Source: Ruficoccus amylovorans (GTDB taxonomy: Bacteria > Verrucomicrobiota > Verrucomicrobiia > Opitutales > Cerasicoccaceae). Taken from it: a stretch of DNA of 64,000 nt. Below, one piece after another: positions 29,335-38,437 of the stretch; the first letter of the stretch is position 1, and each line of letters begins with the position of its first letter. Made by a program: the position numbers and the translations under genes. The DNA is taken from positions 62,001 through 126,000 of the forward strand of contig NZ_JACHVB010000064.1 in the NCBI RefSeq assembly GCF_014230085.1. The letters run 5' to 3'. Below the pieces are notes generated by a model, which saw only the letters and a list, made by a program, of their open reading frames with translations, did no database searches and was not told the DNA's origin.

Positions 29335-30285
29335 ATGGATTTGAAGCGAAACATCTGGGTGCGCCGCACGGTCACGCTGTTGGCCTGCTTCTGCACGCTG
29401 CTGGTGGTCGGCCTGGTGCTGTCGCCGCTCCAGCGCCACGCCTGGGGCAAGGTGCGTTCGCTCCAGCCGGAGCTGAACCTCAAGGAGGTCGAGGGCGCGC
29501 TGGGGCAGGGCCTGGTCATCGGCCTGCTGGGCGGATTCCGCACGATCATCGCGGACATGGTTTTCATCCGGGCAAATGTTTACTGGGAGAAAAAGGACCG
29601 CGAAAAAACCGAGGCCCTCATCAACCTGACCACGGCCATCGACCCGCGCCCGATGTTTTTCTGGCTCAACGGCTCGCGCATCATGGCCTACGACATCCCG
29701 ATCTGGCGCATCAACGAGGCGGGCGGCCTGGACGCCGTCCCCAGGAGCGTGCAGGATCAGATCTACAACCAGCAGGCGCAGCGGGGGATCGACTTCATCG
29801 ACCGCGCCGGGAAGTACTTCCCCGACGACTACCGCATCCCGCTGGAAAAGGCCCAGATCTACAACAACAAGATGAAGGACAAGGAGAAGGCGGCGGAATA
29901 CTTCCTCAAGGCGTACCGCACCAAAGACGGGCCCTACTACACGGCCCGCATCTACGCCGAACTGCTGCGTCAGATGAAGCGCGACCAGGAAGCGTACGAC
30001 TTTTACCGCCAGCTCTACTCGGAACTACCCGACGACGACATGCGCGCGAACAAGCCCGTCGTCCTCGAACGCATCCGCGAACTGGAAAACGAGCTTAACG
30101 TGCCCGCCGTCCAGCGCCTGCCCGCGCAGGAGAACGAACGTTACCTGACCGGCTACATGCAGGATGAGCTCCCGGTCGGTGTGCAGACTCCCCTTGGCAA
30201 CACCCAGGTCTATCCCGGCGAAATGTACCCCGAGCCTGAGCCTCAGCCTTCGCACGCTGACAGTCACGAAGGCCACAGTCACTAG
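29335..30285 (+). CDS. Membrane-anchored TPR-like protein
   Basis: The 316-residue protein has one N-terminal membrane segment (residues 11-31, RRTVTLLACFCTLLVVGLVL). It is followed by helical repeats of TPR type (KKDREKTEALINLTTAIDPR, EKAQIYNNKMKDKEKAAEYF, TARIYAELLRQMKRDQEAYD) and a disordered His/Glu/Pro-rich tail ending SHADSHEGHSH. Its place in the operon suggests it helps the ABC-2 transporter, perhaps as an envelope adaptor. The His-rich tail may bind metal, but this is only a possibility. Confidence 0.78.
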   Translation: MDLKRNIWVRRTVTLLACFCTLLVVGLVLSPLQRHAWGKVRSLQPELNLKEVEGALGQGLVIGLLGGFRTIIADMVFIRANVYWEKKDREKTEALINLTTAIDPRPMFFWLNGSRIMAYDIPIWRINEAGGLDAVPRSVQDQIYNQQAQRGIDFIDRAGKYFPDDYRIPLEKAQIYNNKMKDKEKAAEYFLKAYRTKDGPYYTARIYAELLRQMKRDQEAYDFYRQLYSELPDDDMRANKPVVLERIRELENELNVPAVQRLPAQENERYLTGYMQDELPVGVQTPLGNTQVYPGEMYPEPEPQPSHADSHEGHSH

Positions 30286-30377
30286 TGGGGGAGAGTCGTT
30301 AAAATCCTTTTCGGGGTTGTGCGCCGCGGAACTCCGGTGCGTGGCGTCCGATCCGACTCAGAGCTTATCCAGGCAAA

Positions 30378-30406
30378 TCCTCTGTGCCTTTTGTGGTTAG
30401 AAAAAG
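30378..30406 (-). repeat. Family A repeat arm (single)
   Basis: TCCTCTGTGCCTTTTGTGGT followed by TAGAAAAAG is a diverged right-arm copy of family A. It lies in the 223-base convergent gap between the TPR-like gene and the solute-binding protein gene. No matching left arm was found; the rest of the gap shows no gene. Confidence 0.65.
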
Positions 30407-30508
30407 AACCCGCCAACGGCCCTCGTGAGGGCTTTGCTTACCGGCGAACTTTCTCTGCCGCTCTTCCCGGCCTTCCTGTTAAAAAAATCCTCCGACTCCG
30501 AAAGCCGC

Positions 30509-31303
30509 TTACAAAATCCCCGGCATCTGGGGCAGCCACAGGGCGATGGCGTGGTTGAGCGAGCCGTCTTCCTGCATGGTGGTGAGGGCGGTGTTGACCT
30601 TGTTTTGCAGGGCGGTGTCGTCCTTGCGCATGGCCCAGCCGAGGTGTTCGACGGTGAGGTTCTGCGGGACGGCCACAATCTCGTCACCGGCGCGCTTGGA
30701 GGCGATCCAGAGAATGACGGGCGAATCATAGATAAAGAGGTCCACCTGGCCGCGCACGAGGGCGTCGGTCGCCTGCTCCGGGGTGGAGAACTCGACCGGC
30801 TTGGCCCGCGGGAAGTGATTGTCCACGAAGTTGGCTCCGGTGGTATCGCTGATGACTCCGGCCTGGGCGCGGGTGCTGAGGATGTTGTTGATGGAGTTGT
30901 AGCGCACCTTGTCCTCGCTGCGGACCATGGCCATCTGGCCGTACTCCAGATAGGGCTCGGAAAAGGCGACGAGGTCTTCGCGCTCGCGGGTGACGGTCAT
31001 GCCCGACATCACGATGTCGATGCGCTTGTCCTGCAAGGCCGGGATCATGTCCTCCCACTCCAGCTCGACGAATTGCACCGGGCGCTTGAGCTGCTTGCCC
31101 AGCAGGCGGGCCAGGTCGATCTCGACGCCTTCGAGCTTGTCTCCGGTCTTGAAGACCAGGGGCGGCGAATCCGGGGTCACGCCGACTTTGAGCGGGGCGA
31201 CGCGGAAGGGGCTCAGGTTGGGCCGGTCGGTGTCCTGGCCGACGAGCGGCAGGGCCAGCGTGAACAGGAGCAAGAAGCGGAGGATGTGAGAGCGGATGTC
31301 CAT
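30509..31303 (-). CDS. Periplasmic solute-binding protein, family 3
   Basis: The 264-residue protein has a signal peptide (HILRFLLLFTLALPLVGQ) and the SBP_bac_3 fold. Family motifs are LKVGVTPDSPPLVFKTGDKL, GVEIDLARLLGKQL, RIDIVMSGMTVTREREDLVAFSEPY and LIYDSPV-type hinge (LFIYDSPVILW). These proteins bind amino acids or related small molecules. No permease or ATPase for amino acid uptake lies nearby, so it may serve a distant transporter. Start 31303 is chosen for the signal peptide. Confidence 0.9.
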   Translation of the reverse strand: MDIRSHILRFLLLFTLALPLVGQDTDRPNLSPFRVAPLKVGVTPDSPPLVFKTGDKLEGVEIDLARLLGKQLKRPVQFVELEWEDMIPALQDKRIDIVMSGMTVTREREDLVAFSEPYLEYGQMAMVRSEDKVRYNSINNILSTRAQAGVISDTTGANFVDNHFPRAKPVEFSTPEQATDALVRGQVDLFIYDSPVILWIASKRAGDEIVAVPQNLTVEHLGWAMRKDDTALQNKVNTALTTMQEDGSLNHAIALWLPQMPGIL

Positions 31304-31479
31304 GCGTGCTGCTGAAATATCCCCAATGCGCCCGAAAAAGCCAGTCAAAAGCGGCTCGGGCGGATATTTAAGAAGGTCGGCGCAGGGGCCGGGATGACTG
31401 TGTGCGCGTGCTTTAGGCAGCGAGGATTAATAAATATCCGGGCTTGTGCACGGCGGGGAGAGTTCCTTTAGTGGCCGCC

Positions 31480-32424
31480 ATGCAACTGCTTCCCCGGACC
31501 TCTTTTCTCGGCCTTCTGCTCCTCTCGGCCCTGGCGGCTCTTCCGCTGCATGGGCAGGACGGGCAGACCGCCGGCGAATACGCCTACACGCCCACCGGCA
31601 CCGACTGGGACGAATGGGACGATGTCAACACCGAGGCCTGGAGCAGTTTTGAGAGTTTTGACATGGAGCGCTGGGTCGGCACCTGGGATGACCAGTCGTT
31701 CGGGCTGAACTTCAGCTACGAGTCACAGACGGTGATCTGGGGCTCGCAGGCCGCCCAGCAGTCGATCATGCCGGAATTCGTCTGGCTGGGGCCGCTTTTC
31801 GGGGGGGAGGGCTACACGTCGATCAAGGGTATTATCCCGCTGGATTCGCGTTTTTCCGAGCAGATGTTCATCTACGGGGGCTGGAAGTATCATCTGACCC
31901 CGGACGTTGACGTGGACATCGGTGGCAACATCGTCCTGGCCACGAAGCAGAACTACGGTCCCGGCGTACCCACGCCCTGGGGTTCGGGCTGGTCGGATCG
32001 GGGCACGGTCTATATCGGGCTGATCGCGAACTGCCTGCTGCACCCCTCGGTATACATGGAGTACGACTTCATGCTCGACCAGAAGAACCTGATTTTCGCC
32101 ATCCAGCAGGACTGGGACCTGCACGAGGAGTTCGGGCTGCCCGAGGGGCTGGTGCTGGACTTCGAGGCGCGCTTCGGCTGGCTCTCCGCCAACGCCTGGC
32201 TCGGTAACGGGCGTACGCCCGGCGGCCAGCAGTGGCGCAACGGGTACGTCTATTCGGAGAACCAGCTCAACCTGATTTACAACTTCTTCGAGGGCTTTTC
32301 CACCTACGTTGGCGTCCGCTACGCCTGGAACAACGACGGCACCGGCCCGACCGGCATCAACGGCATCGAGATGGGCCCGGACAGCATGGTGTGGTTTGGG
32401 GCCGGGGTCGGCTACGAGTTTTAA
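31480..32424 (+). CDS. Predicted outer-membrane or secreted beta protein
   Basis: The 314-residue protein has a signal peptide (LLPRTSFLGLLLLSALAALPLHGQ). The mature protein is rich in aromatic and alternating residues and ends in GVGYEF, a typical last strand of an outer-membrane beta barrel with terminal Phe. Acidic Trp/Asp-rich sequence (TDWDEWDDVNTEAWSSFESF) follows the signal. Strand-like segments include DVDVDIGGNIVLATKQNYG and GFSTYVGVRYAWNNDG. No specific family was recognised. Start ATG 31480 begins the signal peptide; an in-frame start at 31444 is less likely. Confidence 0.68.
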   Translation: MQLLPRTSFLGLLLLSALAALPLHGQDGQTAGEYAYTPTGTDWDEWDDVNTEAWSSFESFDMERWVGTWDDQSFGLNFSYESQTVIWGSQAAQQSIMPEFVWLGPLFGGEGYTSIKGIIPLDSRFSEQMFIYGGWKYHLTPDVDVDIGGNIVLATKQNYGPGVPTPWGSGWSDRGTVYIGLIANCLLHPSVYMEYDFMLDQKNLIFAIQQDWDLHEEFGLPEGLVLDFEARFGWLSANAWLGNGRTPGGQQWRNGYVYSENQLNLIYNFFEGFSTYVGVRYAWNNDGTGPTGINGIEMGPDSMVWFGAGVGYEF

Positions 32425-32498
32425 ACGGCCGGGGTTAACGTCACACGCCTGACAAAGGGGGTTGCCTTGCGGGCCAGAGTGGGTTCACAGTGTTTTTC

Positions 32499-32903
32499 AT
32501 GCGACAAGCATTCATTCTTTCCGCTCTGTTGTGCACGCTGGCCTGGTTCACGGGCTGCGTCAGCGAAGACACTTTCAAGCACCCGGCACCCGCCGCCCTC
32601 TCCGGCGAGTGGGTGAACGCGGGCAACGGCAACGCCCTTCAGTTTCAGGACAACAACCGCTTCTCCCTCGTCGTCGAGGGTGAGACCCCCCGCCGCCTGA
32701 CCGGCTGGGCCTACTACCCGCAGAGCAACCATGTCAGCCTGCAGTTTGACTCGCGGCTGGCCATCTGCCCGGACGTGACCGGCGTCTATCTCTACGAGCG
32801 CGACGGTGACAAGCTGAGCCTGACCCCCGTCCGTGAAAGCTGTGAGGAACGCAAGGAGATGGTCGGCGGGTCCTGGGAGCAGAAGGATTCTAGCTGGTTC
32901 TAG
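32499..32903 (+). CDS. Putative lipoprotein, hypothetical
   Basis: The protein of about 134 residues has a lipoprotein signal (MRQAFILSALLCTLAWFTGC) with the acylated Cys in WFTGC. The mature domain is a small beta-type domain with no recognised family (SGEWVNAGNGNALQFQDNNR). An in-frame ATG lies three codons earlier. It follows the beta-barrel-like gene by 74 bases on the same strand and may be co-transcribed. Confidence 0.68.
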   Translation: MRQAFILSALLCTLAWFTGCVSEDTFKHPAPAALSGEWVNAGNGNALQFQDNNRFSLVVEGETPRRLTGWAYYPQSNHVSLQFDSRLAICPDVTGVYLYERDGDKLSLTPVRESCEERKEMVGGSWEQKDSSWF

Positions 32904-32950
32904 GGCGAAGGCGCCCTCAACTGACGTTGGCTTGGTTGCTGATCGCACTA

Positions 32951-33040
32951 TTCCACCGCAGAGGCACAAAGACGCAGAGCGATCTCTGGGTGTTTGAAGG
33001 CTTTTGTAGTCCTCTTGTGCCCTTAAATAAAGCCGTATCC
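32951..33040. repeat. Family A repeat pair
   Basis: The left arm TTCCACCGCAGAGGCACAAA plus GACGCAGAGC (32951-32980) is a good family A copy. The right arm (about 33003-33028, TTTTGTAGTCCTCTTGTGCC) is degenerate and runs into TTAAATAAAGCCGTATCCC, which resembles the end of MITE-like element 1 (TTTAAATAAAGTCGTAGCCC). Confidence 0.7.
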
Positions 33041-33063
33041 CATTTGTTGGTCGGGTTCAGGCG

Positions 33064-33228
33064 CTAGACAGCGGCGAGGATGCCGCCGACAAAAGCGATC
33101 AGGCCGATTAGCGTCCATTCCGCCACGGCTTCATCCTTCGCCCCGATCCGCCAAGACATCAATCCGTGCAGCAGGAACGGCGACCCGAGTAGGAGGCCGA
33201 AGACGAAAATGACGATGAAACCCAACAT
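33064..33228 (-). CDS. Small membrane protein, hypothetical
   Basis: A 54-residue product from ATG 33228 has two membrane segments (MLGFIVIFVFGLLLGSPFLL and WTLIGLIAFVGGILAAV) joined by a short charged loop. A longer frame starts at 33300, but its extra 24 residues are polar and unlike the rest. No family is recognised. It lies between family A repeats and may be small but real; coding support is weak. Confidence 0.4.
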   Translation of the reverse strand: MLGFIVIFVFGLLLGSPFLLHGLMSWRIGAKDEAVAEWTLIGLIAFVGGILAAV

Positions 33229-33321
33229 AATACCTAAACCGTAGTACCGTATTGCCAGTGATTCAAGAGATTTGAGATCGCGTATCCTGCAGGAGAGCAA
33301 CCCGCAGGTGCCCGATCAAAG

Positions 33322-33350
33322 CCTCTGAGTCTTTGCGCCTCTGCGGTAAA
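33322..33350 (-). repeat. Family A repeat arm (single)
   Basis: CCTCTGAGTCTTTGCGCCTC then TGCGGTAAA is a close right-arm copy of family A. It lies 107 bases before the DUF748 gene and 94 bases from the small membrane protein start. Together with the pair at 32951-33040 it brackets the small membrane protein gene. Confidence 0.8.
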
Positions 33351-33456
33351 AACAAAACCATTTCGCGAGCCGCAGAGGAGATAAACGTCTGCTTTGAGCG
33401 TCATTTTTATCATACCGGTGGTTGCACCGTCGCATGAATGCTCCTAGCGTGGGGGT

Positions 33457-36400
33457 ATGATGGCGGAGAAACCACGACGCAAGTTCAAGTGGCTGCGGCG
33501 CATTGCCATTACGGCGGTGGCGCTCGTCCTGTTTTACACCGTGTTTGGCTTTTGGGGCGTGCCCCTGCTGATCCGTTACGTGGGGCTGGCCAAGGTCAAT
33601 GACAGCATCGCCGGACATGGCGAAATCGAGGCCATTTATTTTAACCCGTACACCTACCAACTGCGCGTGGAGGGCATGCAGGGCTTCACGCCGGATGGTG
33701 AGGTCGCGCTCGGGATGCGGGAGTTGCGGGTCAATTTCGCGTTCACCTCGCTCTTTGGGGACAACCTGCGCTTTCAGGAAGTTTACTTCGGCGAGCCGAT
33801 GTTTAACCTGGTCGTCGATCCGGACGGAAACGTCAATATCCAGAGTGCGCTGGAGCAGTTGCAGGCGCAGGTCGAGGACCAGGTGCATCAGAACGAGGAG
33901 TCGGGTGAGCCGTTCGAGATCCCCGTCATCGAGGTCGAAATCCTTCAGGTCGAAAAGGCCACCCTCAGCGCCCGGCTGGAAAACCTCAGCGACCCCTTCG
34001 AGCGCAAGGTCGAGAACCTGTCGTTTGTGATGAAGGATATCCGGACCTCGCCCGACCGCGACAACCCCTACCATTTTACCCTCGATACAACCTCCGGCGA
34101 GGAGATCAAAATCGACGGCAGCATCAAGCTCGACCCGCTCAGCTCTGATGGGAGCATCAGCATCGACCGGATCAAGCTGGCCGATTTCTACAAGTTCACC
34201 AACGACGAACTCGGCTTCACCGTGGCCGGGGGCGAGTTGAGCTTTTCCGCCGACTATGCGTTCCGTCCGGTGCGTGAGCCCCGCGAGCTGTTTATCCAGA
34301 ACGGACGCGTGCTGCTGGAAGGGTTTGAACTGCGTCCGCGTGGCTCCGACGAGCCCTTCCAGACACTGGAGCGTTTCGAGATGGATGGCATCGCCGTCTA
34401 CCTGTTCCGGGGGGCGGTCGCGGTGGACAAAATCGACATCGTCAACGGCATGCTCAAGGTCGTCCGCGACAAGGCCGGGGTGCTTAGCCTTGTCCGCTAC
34501 GTGACCCCGAAGGAGCGCCAGGCCGAGCTGGAGCAGATGGTGGCCGCGGAGCAGCAGGCCGACAAGGCCGCCCGCGAGTTTATCTTCGGGCTTATCGCCG
34601 ACCAGCAGGACATCGGTCTGGCCTTCACTTCGGCCTGGCAGCAGTTGCAGGAGATGGTCGAAGTGAGCTGGGATCTCAAGGTCGGCCAGCTCAACGTCGA
34701 GAACCAGAACCTCATCCTCATCGACGAAGTCCCCGCCGACCCCGTCAAGGTGACGCTCGGCGAGATCAACCTCGCCGTGACCGACATGGCCAACCAGAGC
34801 GAAACGCCGTTCCCCTTCGACCTTGCGCTCAACGTCAACGAGACGGGCAAGGTCACGGCCAGGGGCACCTTTACCTCGGTCCCTCCGTCCGTGGATTTTG
34901 AGTACAACGTCGAAAACATCGACCTGACCGCTTTCAGCCCGTACGTGGCGGCTTCCTCGCCCGCCCGCCTCAATCGCGCCGTCCTCGCCAACAAGGGTAA
35001 ACTCAAGGCGAGCTTCCCCGACCAGGCCCTGCCCACGGTCGAGGCCAGCTACACCGTTACGCTGACGGACTTCGACACGACCGTCGGCCCACCGCTTTAC
35101 ACCGCCGAGGCCCCGCTGCACGTCGCCGCCCAGCGCCTCGTCCACAGCGGGCGCACGCAGGCGAGCTTTCCGGCGGATGACCTGCCGGACATGACTTCGC
35201 TTGGCGACGCGCTGGTGGCGGGCTTCGCGCTCGGGCGCGGGGCGGACACCGAGCCGCTGGTGAGCTGGGACAAGCTGACCATCACCGCCATCGACACCGC
35301 CACCCACCCGATGAAGGCCCAGGTGGACACCGTTACGCTTGAGGGCCTGACCACCCATGTCGTTCGCGCCCCCGGCGGCGAGCTTAACCTCCTGACCGAG
35401 CTGATCCCGCAAATGCCCGACTCCGCGACTCCCCCGGCAGCAGACGCTACTTCCGCCGCCGGGGACAAGCCTGTGCCTGCGGGTCCGAGTGCGGGAAACC
35501 AGTCTCAAGCCGCCGGCGACACAGCACCCGACGGGCCGGGACCGGCCTTTGATGTCGATCCCGCTAATATCGGGCTGAAGCGCTTCGTGCTCAAGAACGG
35601 GACCGTCTCGGTCCTCGACCAGACGGTGACACCCAATGCGGCCTTTACCCTCAAGCAGATGGCGGCCACGGTCGGCCCGCTCAGCCTCGCACCCGGCGCG
35701 ACGACCGACATCGACTCCAGCCTGACGCTGGAAAAGGACGGCTCGGGCACGATCAACGTCACCGGCACCACGCTGCTGGTCGATCCGCTTTCGCAGTCCA
35801 CCGTCCAGGTCAACATCAGTGACCTGCCGATGACGGGCTTCTCCGGCTACGCCGTACAGGCGGTCGGTTCGCCCCTGACGGGCGGCACCTTCAACGGTGA
35901 CTTCTCCTACGGGGTCAGTACCGACGAGCTCAAGGGCGACAACAAGCTGAAGATCAAAAAAGTGCGCTTCGGCCAGCGTGTGCCCGAGAGCAAGGCCCCG
36001 AATCTGCCGCTCGATCTGGGCATCGCCGTGATGGAAAACCGCGACGGCTTTATCGACCTCGACGTGCCGGTGAGCGGGAATCTGGAAGACCCCCAGTTTA
36101 CGATCAGCAAGGTCGTTAGCACCGCGTTGTCCAATATCTTTGAGAAGGTCGTGACCGCGCCGTTTGCGTTGCTGGGCTCGGCCTTCGGCTCCGGCGGCGA
36201 GGCTCCGCCGAGCGAAGTCACCTTTGTCGCCGGAAGCTCAAACCTGCCGGACGCGGCCAGGGAGCCGCTCACCCTTTTGGCAAAGGCGCTTTACGACCGC
36301 CCGGCGCTTGCGCTCAACCTCGTGCCCTCGGTCGATATGAAAAAGGATGTCGAATTCTTCCGCGAGGATCTGGTGGAAGACAGCATCGAGGAACTGCGTA

Positions 36401-36720
36401 CCCAGGAGGGCAAGGATTGGAACGACGCGGTTGAGGCGCTCTTTGACAAAGCCTTCCCCGAAGGGCTCCCGGCCAACCCCGACGGCACCGAAGTCACACT
36501 CACACCCGGCGTGATGAAGGCGAAGCTGGTCGAGGTGCAGGAGGTCCCCGACACGCTGCTGCAACTGCTCGCCCACCAGCGGGCCGAGGAGGTTAAGACA
36601 TTTATCCTCGCCAGCCAGGAGCTCGACGCCGGACGCGTGGCCGAAGAGGCCCCCGAAGGCGGCTTCGCCCAGGACGGCTCCAAGGTCAGCTTCAAGCTCG
36701 GCGTGGCCAAGTCGAAGTAG
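33457..36720 (+). CDS. DUF748 AsmA-like envelope protein
   Basis: The 1087-residue protein has one N-terminal membrane segment (about residues 10-35) and a very long periplasmic beta region. The C-terminal DUF748 hallmark is LPLDLGIAVMENRDGFIDLD followed by VPVSGNLEDPQFTISKVVST. An OmpA-like stretch (VTFVAGSSNLPDAAREPLTL) follows. Between about residues 650 and 690 there is an Ala/Pro/Asp-rich spacer. AsmA-like proteins such as TamB and YhdP are thought to carry phospholipids between membranes. It appears to be a single-gene unit. Confidence 0.85.
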   Translation: MMAEKPRRKFKWLRRIAITAVALVLFYTVFGFWGVPLLIRYVGLAKVNDSIAGHGEIEAIYFNPYTYQLRVEGMQGFTPDGEVALGMRELRVNFAFTSLFGDNLRFQEVYFGEPMFNLVVDPDGNVNIQSALEQLQAQVEDQVHQNEESGEPFEIPVIEVEILQVEKATLSARLENLSDPFERKVENLSFVMKDIRTSPDRDNPYHFTLDTTSGEEIKIDGSIKLDPLSSDGSISIDRIKLADFYKFTNDELGFTVAGGELSFSADYAFRPVREPRELFIQNGRVLLEGFELRPRGSDEPFQTLERFEMDGIAVYLFRGAVAVDKIDIVNGMLKVVRDKAGVLSLVRYVTPKERQAELEQMVAAEQQADKAAREFIFGLIADQQDIGLAFTSAWQQLQEMVEVSWDLKVGQLNVENQNLILIDEVPADPVKVTLGEINLAVTDMANQSETPFPFDLALNVNETGKVTARGTFTSVPPSVDFEYNVENIDLTAFSPYVAASSPARLNRAVLANKGKLKASFPDQALPTVEASYTVTLTDFDTTVGPPLYTAEAPLHVAAQRLVHSGRTQASFPADDLPDMTSLGDALVAGFALGRGADTEPLVSWDKLTITAIDTATHPMKAQVDTVTLEGLTTHVVRAPGGELNLLTELIPQMPDSATPPAADATSAAGDKPVPAGPSAGNQSQAAGDTAPDGPGPAFDVDPANIGLKRFVLKNGTVSVLDQTVTPNAAFTLKQMAATVGPLSLAPGATTDIDSSLTLEKDGSGTINVTGTTLLVDPLSQSTVQVNISDLPMTGFSGYAVQAVGSPLTGGTFNGDFSYGVSTDELKGDNKLKIKKVRFGQRVPESKAPNLPLDLGIAVMENRDGFIDLDVPVSGNLEDPQFTISKVVSTALSNIFEKVVTAPFALLGSAFGSGGEAPPSEVTFVAGSSNLPDAAREPLTLLAKALYDRPALALNLVPSVDMKKDVEFFREDLVEDSIEELRTQEGKDWNDAVEALFDKAFPEGLPANPDGTEVTLTPGVMKAKLVEVQEVPDTLLQLLAHQRAEEVKTFILASQELDAGRVAEEAPEGGFAQDGSKVSFKLGVAKSK

Positions 36721-36818
36721 GAGAAGGGGGGAAACGTGTCCGTTTGCTGCCACATCATGTGAGGTGGCCGGATACCTATTTGACTCGCCTTGAGGTTGGT
36801 TCGTGAAGAGAAAGGTCA

Positions 36819-38171
36819 GTGATGCCTGAGAAGGAGCCATCGCCGCCGCATGAAGCCGCTCAAGGCCTGTCCGCCGCCGGAGCTCAGGCGGGACTGCGCC
36901 AATTTATCGAGTGGCGTTTCGTGCTGGCCGCCGCGCTCGTGTGCCTGGCTGCCGGGGTTGTCGGGGCGGTTTTTACCTGGATGCTCGAAGGGGTGGAGCA
37001 CGCGGTTTTCGGCTTTAGCACGGGGACTTTTGCCGAGGCCATTACCAAGGTCCCGGCGCATCACCGGTTTATTGCGGTCTGTGTGGCGGGGCCGCTGGTG
37101 GCGGTTGCCTGGTTTTTACTGCGTAGGCATGGGCCGGGCATCCCGTCGGTCTCGGGCATTTACAGCGGCAAGCGAATTCCCCTCGGCTGGATGGCGGCCG
37201 ACACGACCCTGCAAGTGGTCAATGTCGCCTTTGGAGGCTCCATTGGCCGCGAAGGTGCGCCCCGGCAGGATGCGGCGCTCACGGCCACAGACTCGGCTTC
37301 GTGGCTGAGGCTGGGAGAGTGGCAGCGGCGGGTGCTCGTCGCCTGCGGAGCCGGGGCCGGCTTGTCCGCGATTTATAATATCCCCTTTGGAGGGATGCTC
37401 TTTGCCGTCGAGATCATGATCGGCCTGCGCGTGCTGTGGTCAGCACGCAAGCTTGCACTGGCGGTGGTGGTATGGTCCTTTCTTATTTCGTGGGGCGCGA
37501 CGATTATCGCGCGGATCGCCGTCCCCGACGCCCATGCCTATCAGATGGAATGGGGGAGGGTGGATCTTTCGCTCGTCCTGATCGCGGTACTGATTGGCCC
37601 GCTGGCAGGGGCATTGGGCTACGGCTTCGGAAAGCTGGTGGAGGGGGCATCCGCGCGAGCACCGAAGGACCGTAATATCCTCTGGATGATGCCCGTCTGC
37701 TACCTGTTGCTGGCGGGGCTGGCCATTCCGTTTCCGCTTATTCTGGGAAATGGACACGCGATGGCAGAGGACATTTTCAGTGGCGAGGTGCCCTTGCTCA
37801 TTGTTGGGCTGCTTGTCGTGGCAAAGCCGGTCGCCACGCTGCTGACTGTCCGCGCCGGGGCCACGGGTGGCAAGTTGACCCCTTCAATGTCAACCGGGGC
37901 GGCGGTCGGGATGATGCTGGCCGCCGGGTTCTCGCTCTTCTTGCCGGTGCATGCCGCCATGGCGGCCGTGCTCGGTGCGGGGGCGTTTCTGGCGGGCTCG
38001 ATGCGTGCTCCGCTAACAGCAGGAGTGCTTGCGATTGAGCTGACCGGAGCTGCGCCCGCGGTGTGGCCGCTGGTGGTGGTGGCTATCGGTGGAACGCAGT
38101 TGGTGGACGTTGGGCTGGCTTACCTGCGACGCAGGAAAAAAGGGCCGGACGGACCTGGCCTGCTGGAGTGA
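36819..38171 (+). CDS. ClC family chloride channel/transporter
   Basis: The 450-residue protein has 10-12 membrane segments. The ClC ion-pathway motifs are GPGIPSV, GREGAPRQDAAL with the gating Glu, and GGKLTPS in place of the usual GGxFxPS. These put it in a divergent bacterial subgroup; whether it is a channel or a Cl-/H+ exchanger is not clear. GTG 36819 or ATG 36822 may be the start; a purine-rich GAAGAGAAAGG precedes them. A family C repeat follows the gene. Confidence 0.85.
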   Translation: MMPEKEPSPPHEAAQGLSAAGAQAGLRQFIEWRFVLAAALVCLAAGVVGAVFTWMLEGVEHAVFGFSTGTFAEAITKVPAHHRFIAVCVAGPLVAVAWFLLRRHGPGIPSVSGIYSGKRIPLGWMAADTTLQVVNVAFGGSIGREGAPRQDAALTATDSASWLRLGEWQRRVLVACGAGAGLSAIYNIPFGGMLFAVEIMIGLRVLWSARKLALAVVVWSFLISWGATIIARIAVPDAHAYQMEWGRVDLSLVLIAVLIGPLAGALGYGFGKLVEGASARAPKDRNILWMMPVCYLLLAGLAIPFPLILGNGHAMAEDIFSGEVPLLIVGLLVVAKPVATLLTVRAGATGGKLTPSMSTGAAVGMMLAAGFSLFLPVHAAMAAVLGAGAFLAGSMRAPLTAGVLAIELTGAAPAVWPLVVVAIGGTQLVDVGLAYLRRRKKGPDGPGLLE

Positions 38172-38238
38172 GCCGGAAGGCGGACGTTTCGTGGAGAAAC
38201 TTCTCCGGCGACCGGTATGACAATAGTTAATGAAAAAC

Positions 38239-38260
38239 GTGTAGTTAAAAACAACTACAC
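38239..38260. terminator. Possible terminator hairpin
   Basis: GTGTAGTT...AACTACAC forms a stem of eight or nine base pairs with a short A-rich loop, about 70 bases after the ClC gene stop. No T-run follows on the plus strand, so activity as a terminator is uncertain. Confidence 0.35.
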
Positions 38261-38284
38261 ACCTTGTCGTCGAAAACCGGATAC

Positions 38285-38433
38285 ATTCCTGATGCCGCTT
38301 CTCTCCACGGCTTAACGTTCCTGCAAAGGAACGAAGTTCCGTCTCAAAAGTTTTTTGGGGAGAGCGCGAGAGGGTGCTTTTTTTAAAAAACACCCTCTCG
38401 CCTAAACCTCAAAGCTGTTTCGACCGGTCTAAT
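38285..38433 (+). repeat. Family C element, copy 3
   Basis: This copy of about 149 bp has GGAACGAAGTTCCG, GGGGAGAGCGCGAGAGGG and the central hairpin GAGAGGGTG...CACCCTCTC (about 38367-38399). Its left end resembles copy 2 (CTGATGCCGCTTCTCTCC) and its right end is GACCGGTCTAAT. It fills the gap between the convergent ClC gene and alaS, ending about five bases before the alaS stop codon. Confidence 0.8.
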
Positions 38434-38437
38434 GCTC

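Noticed and set aside
33316-35508. Long minus-strand open frame opposite the DUF748 gene
   Set aside because: It is a shadow frame; the plus-strand frame has the signal anchor and DUF748 hallmarks, and the antisense product has none.
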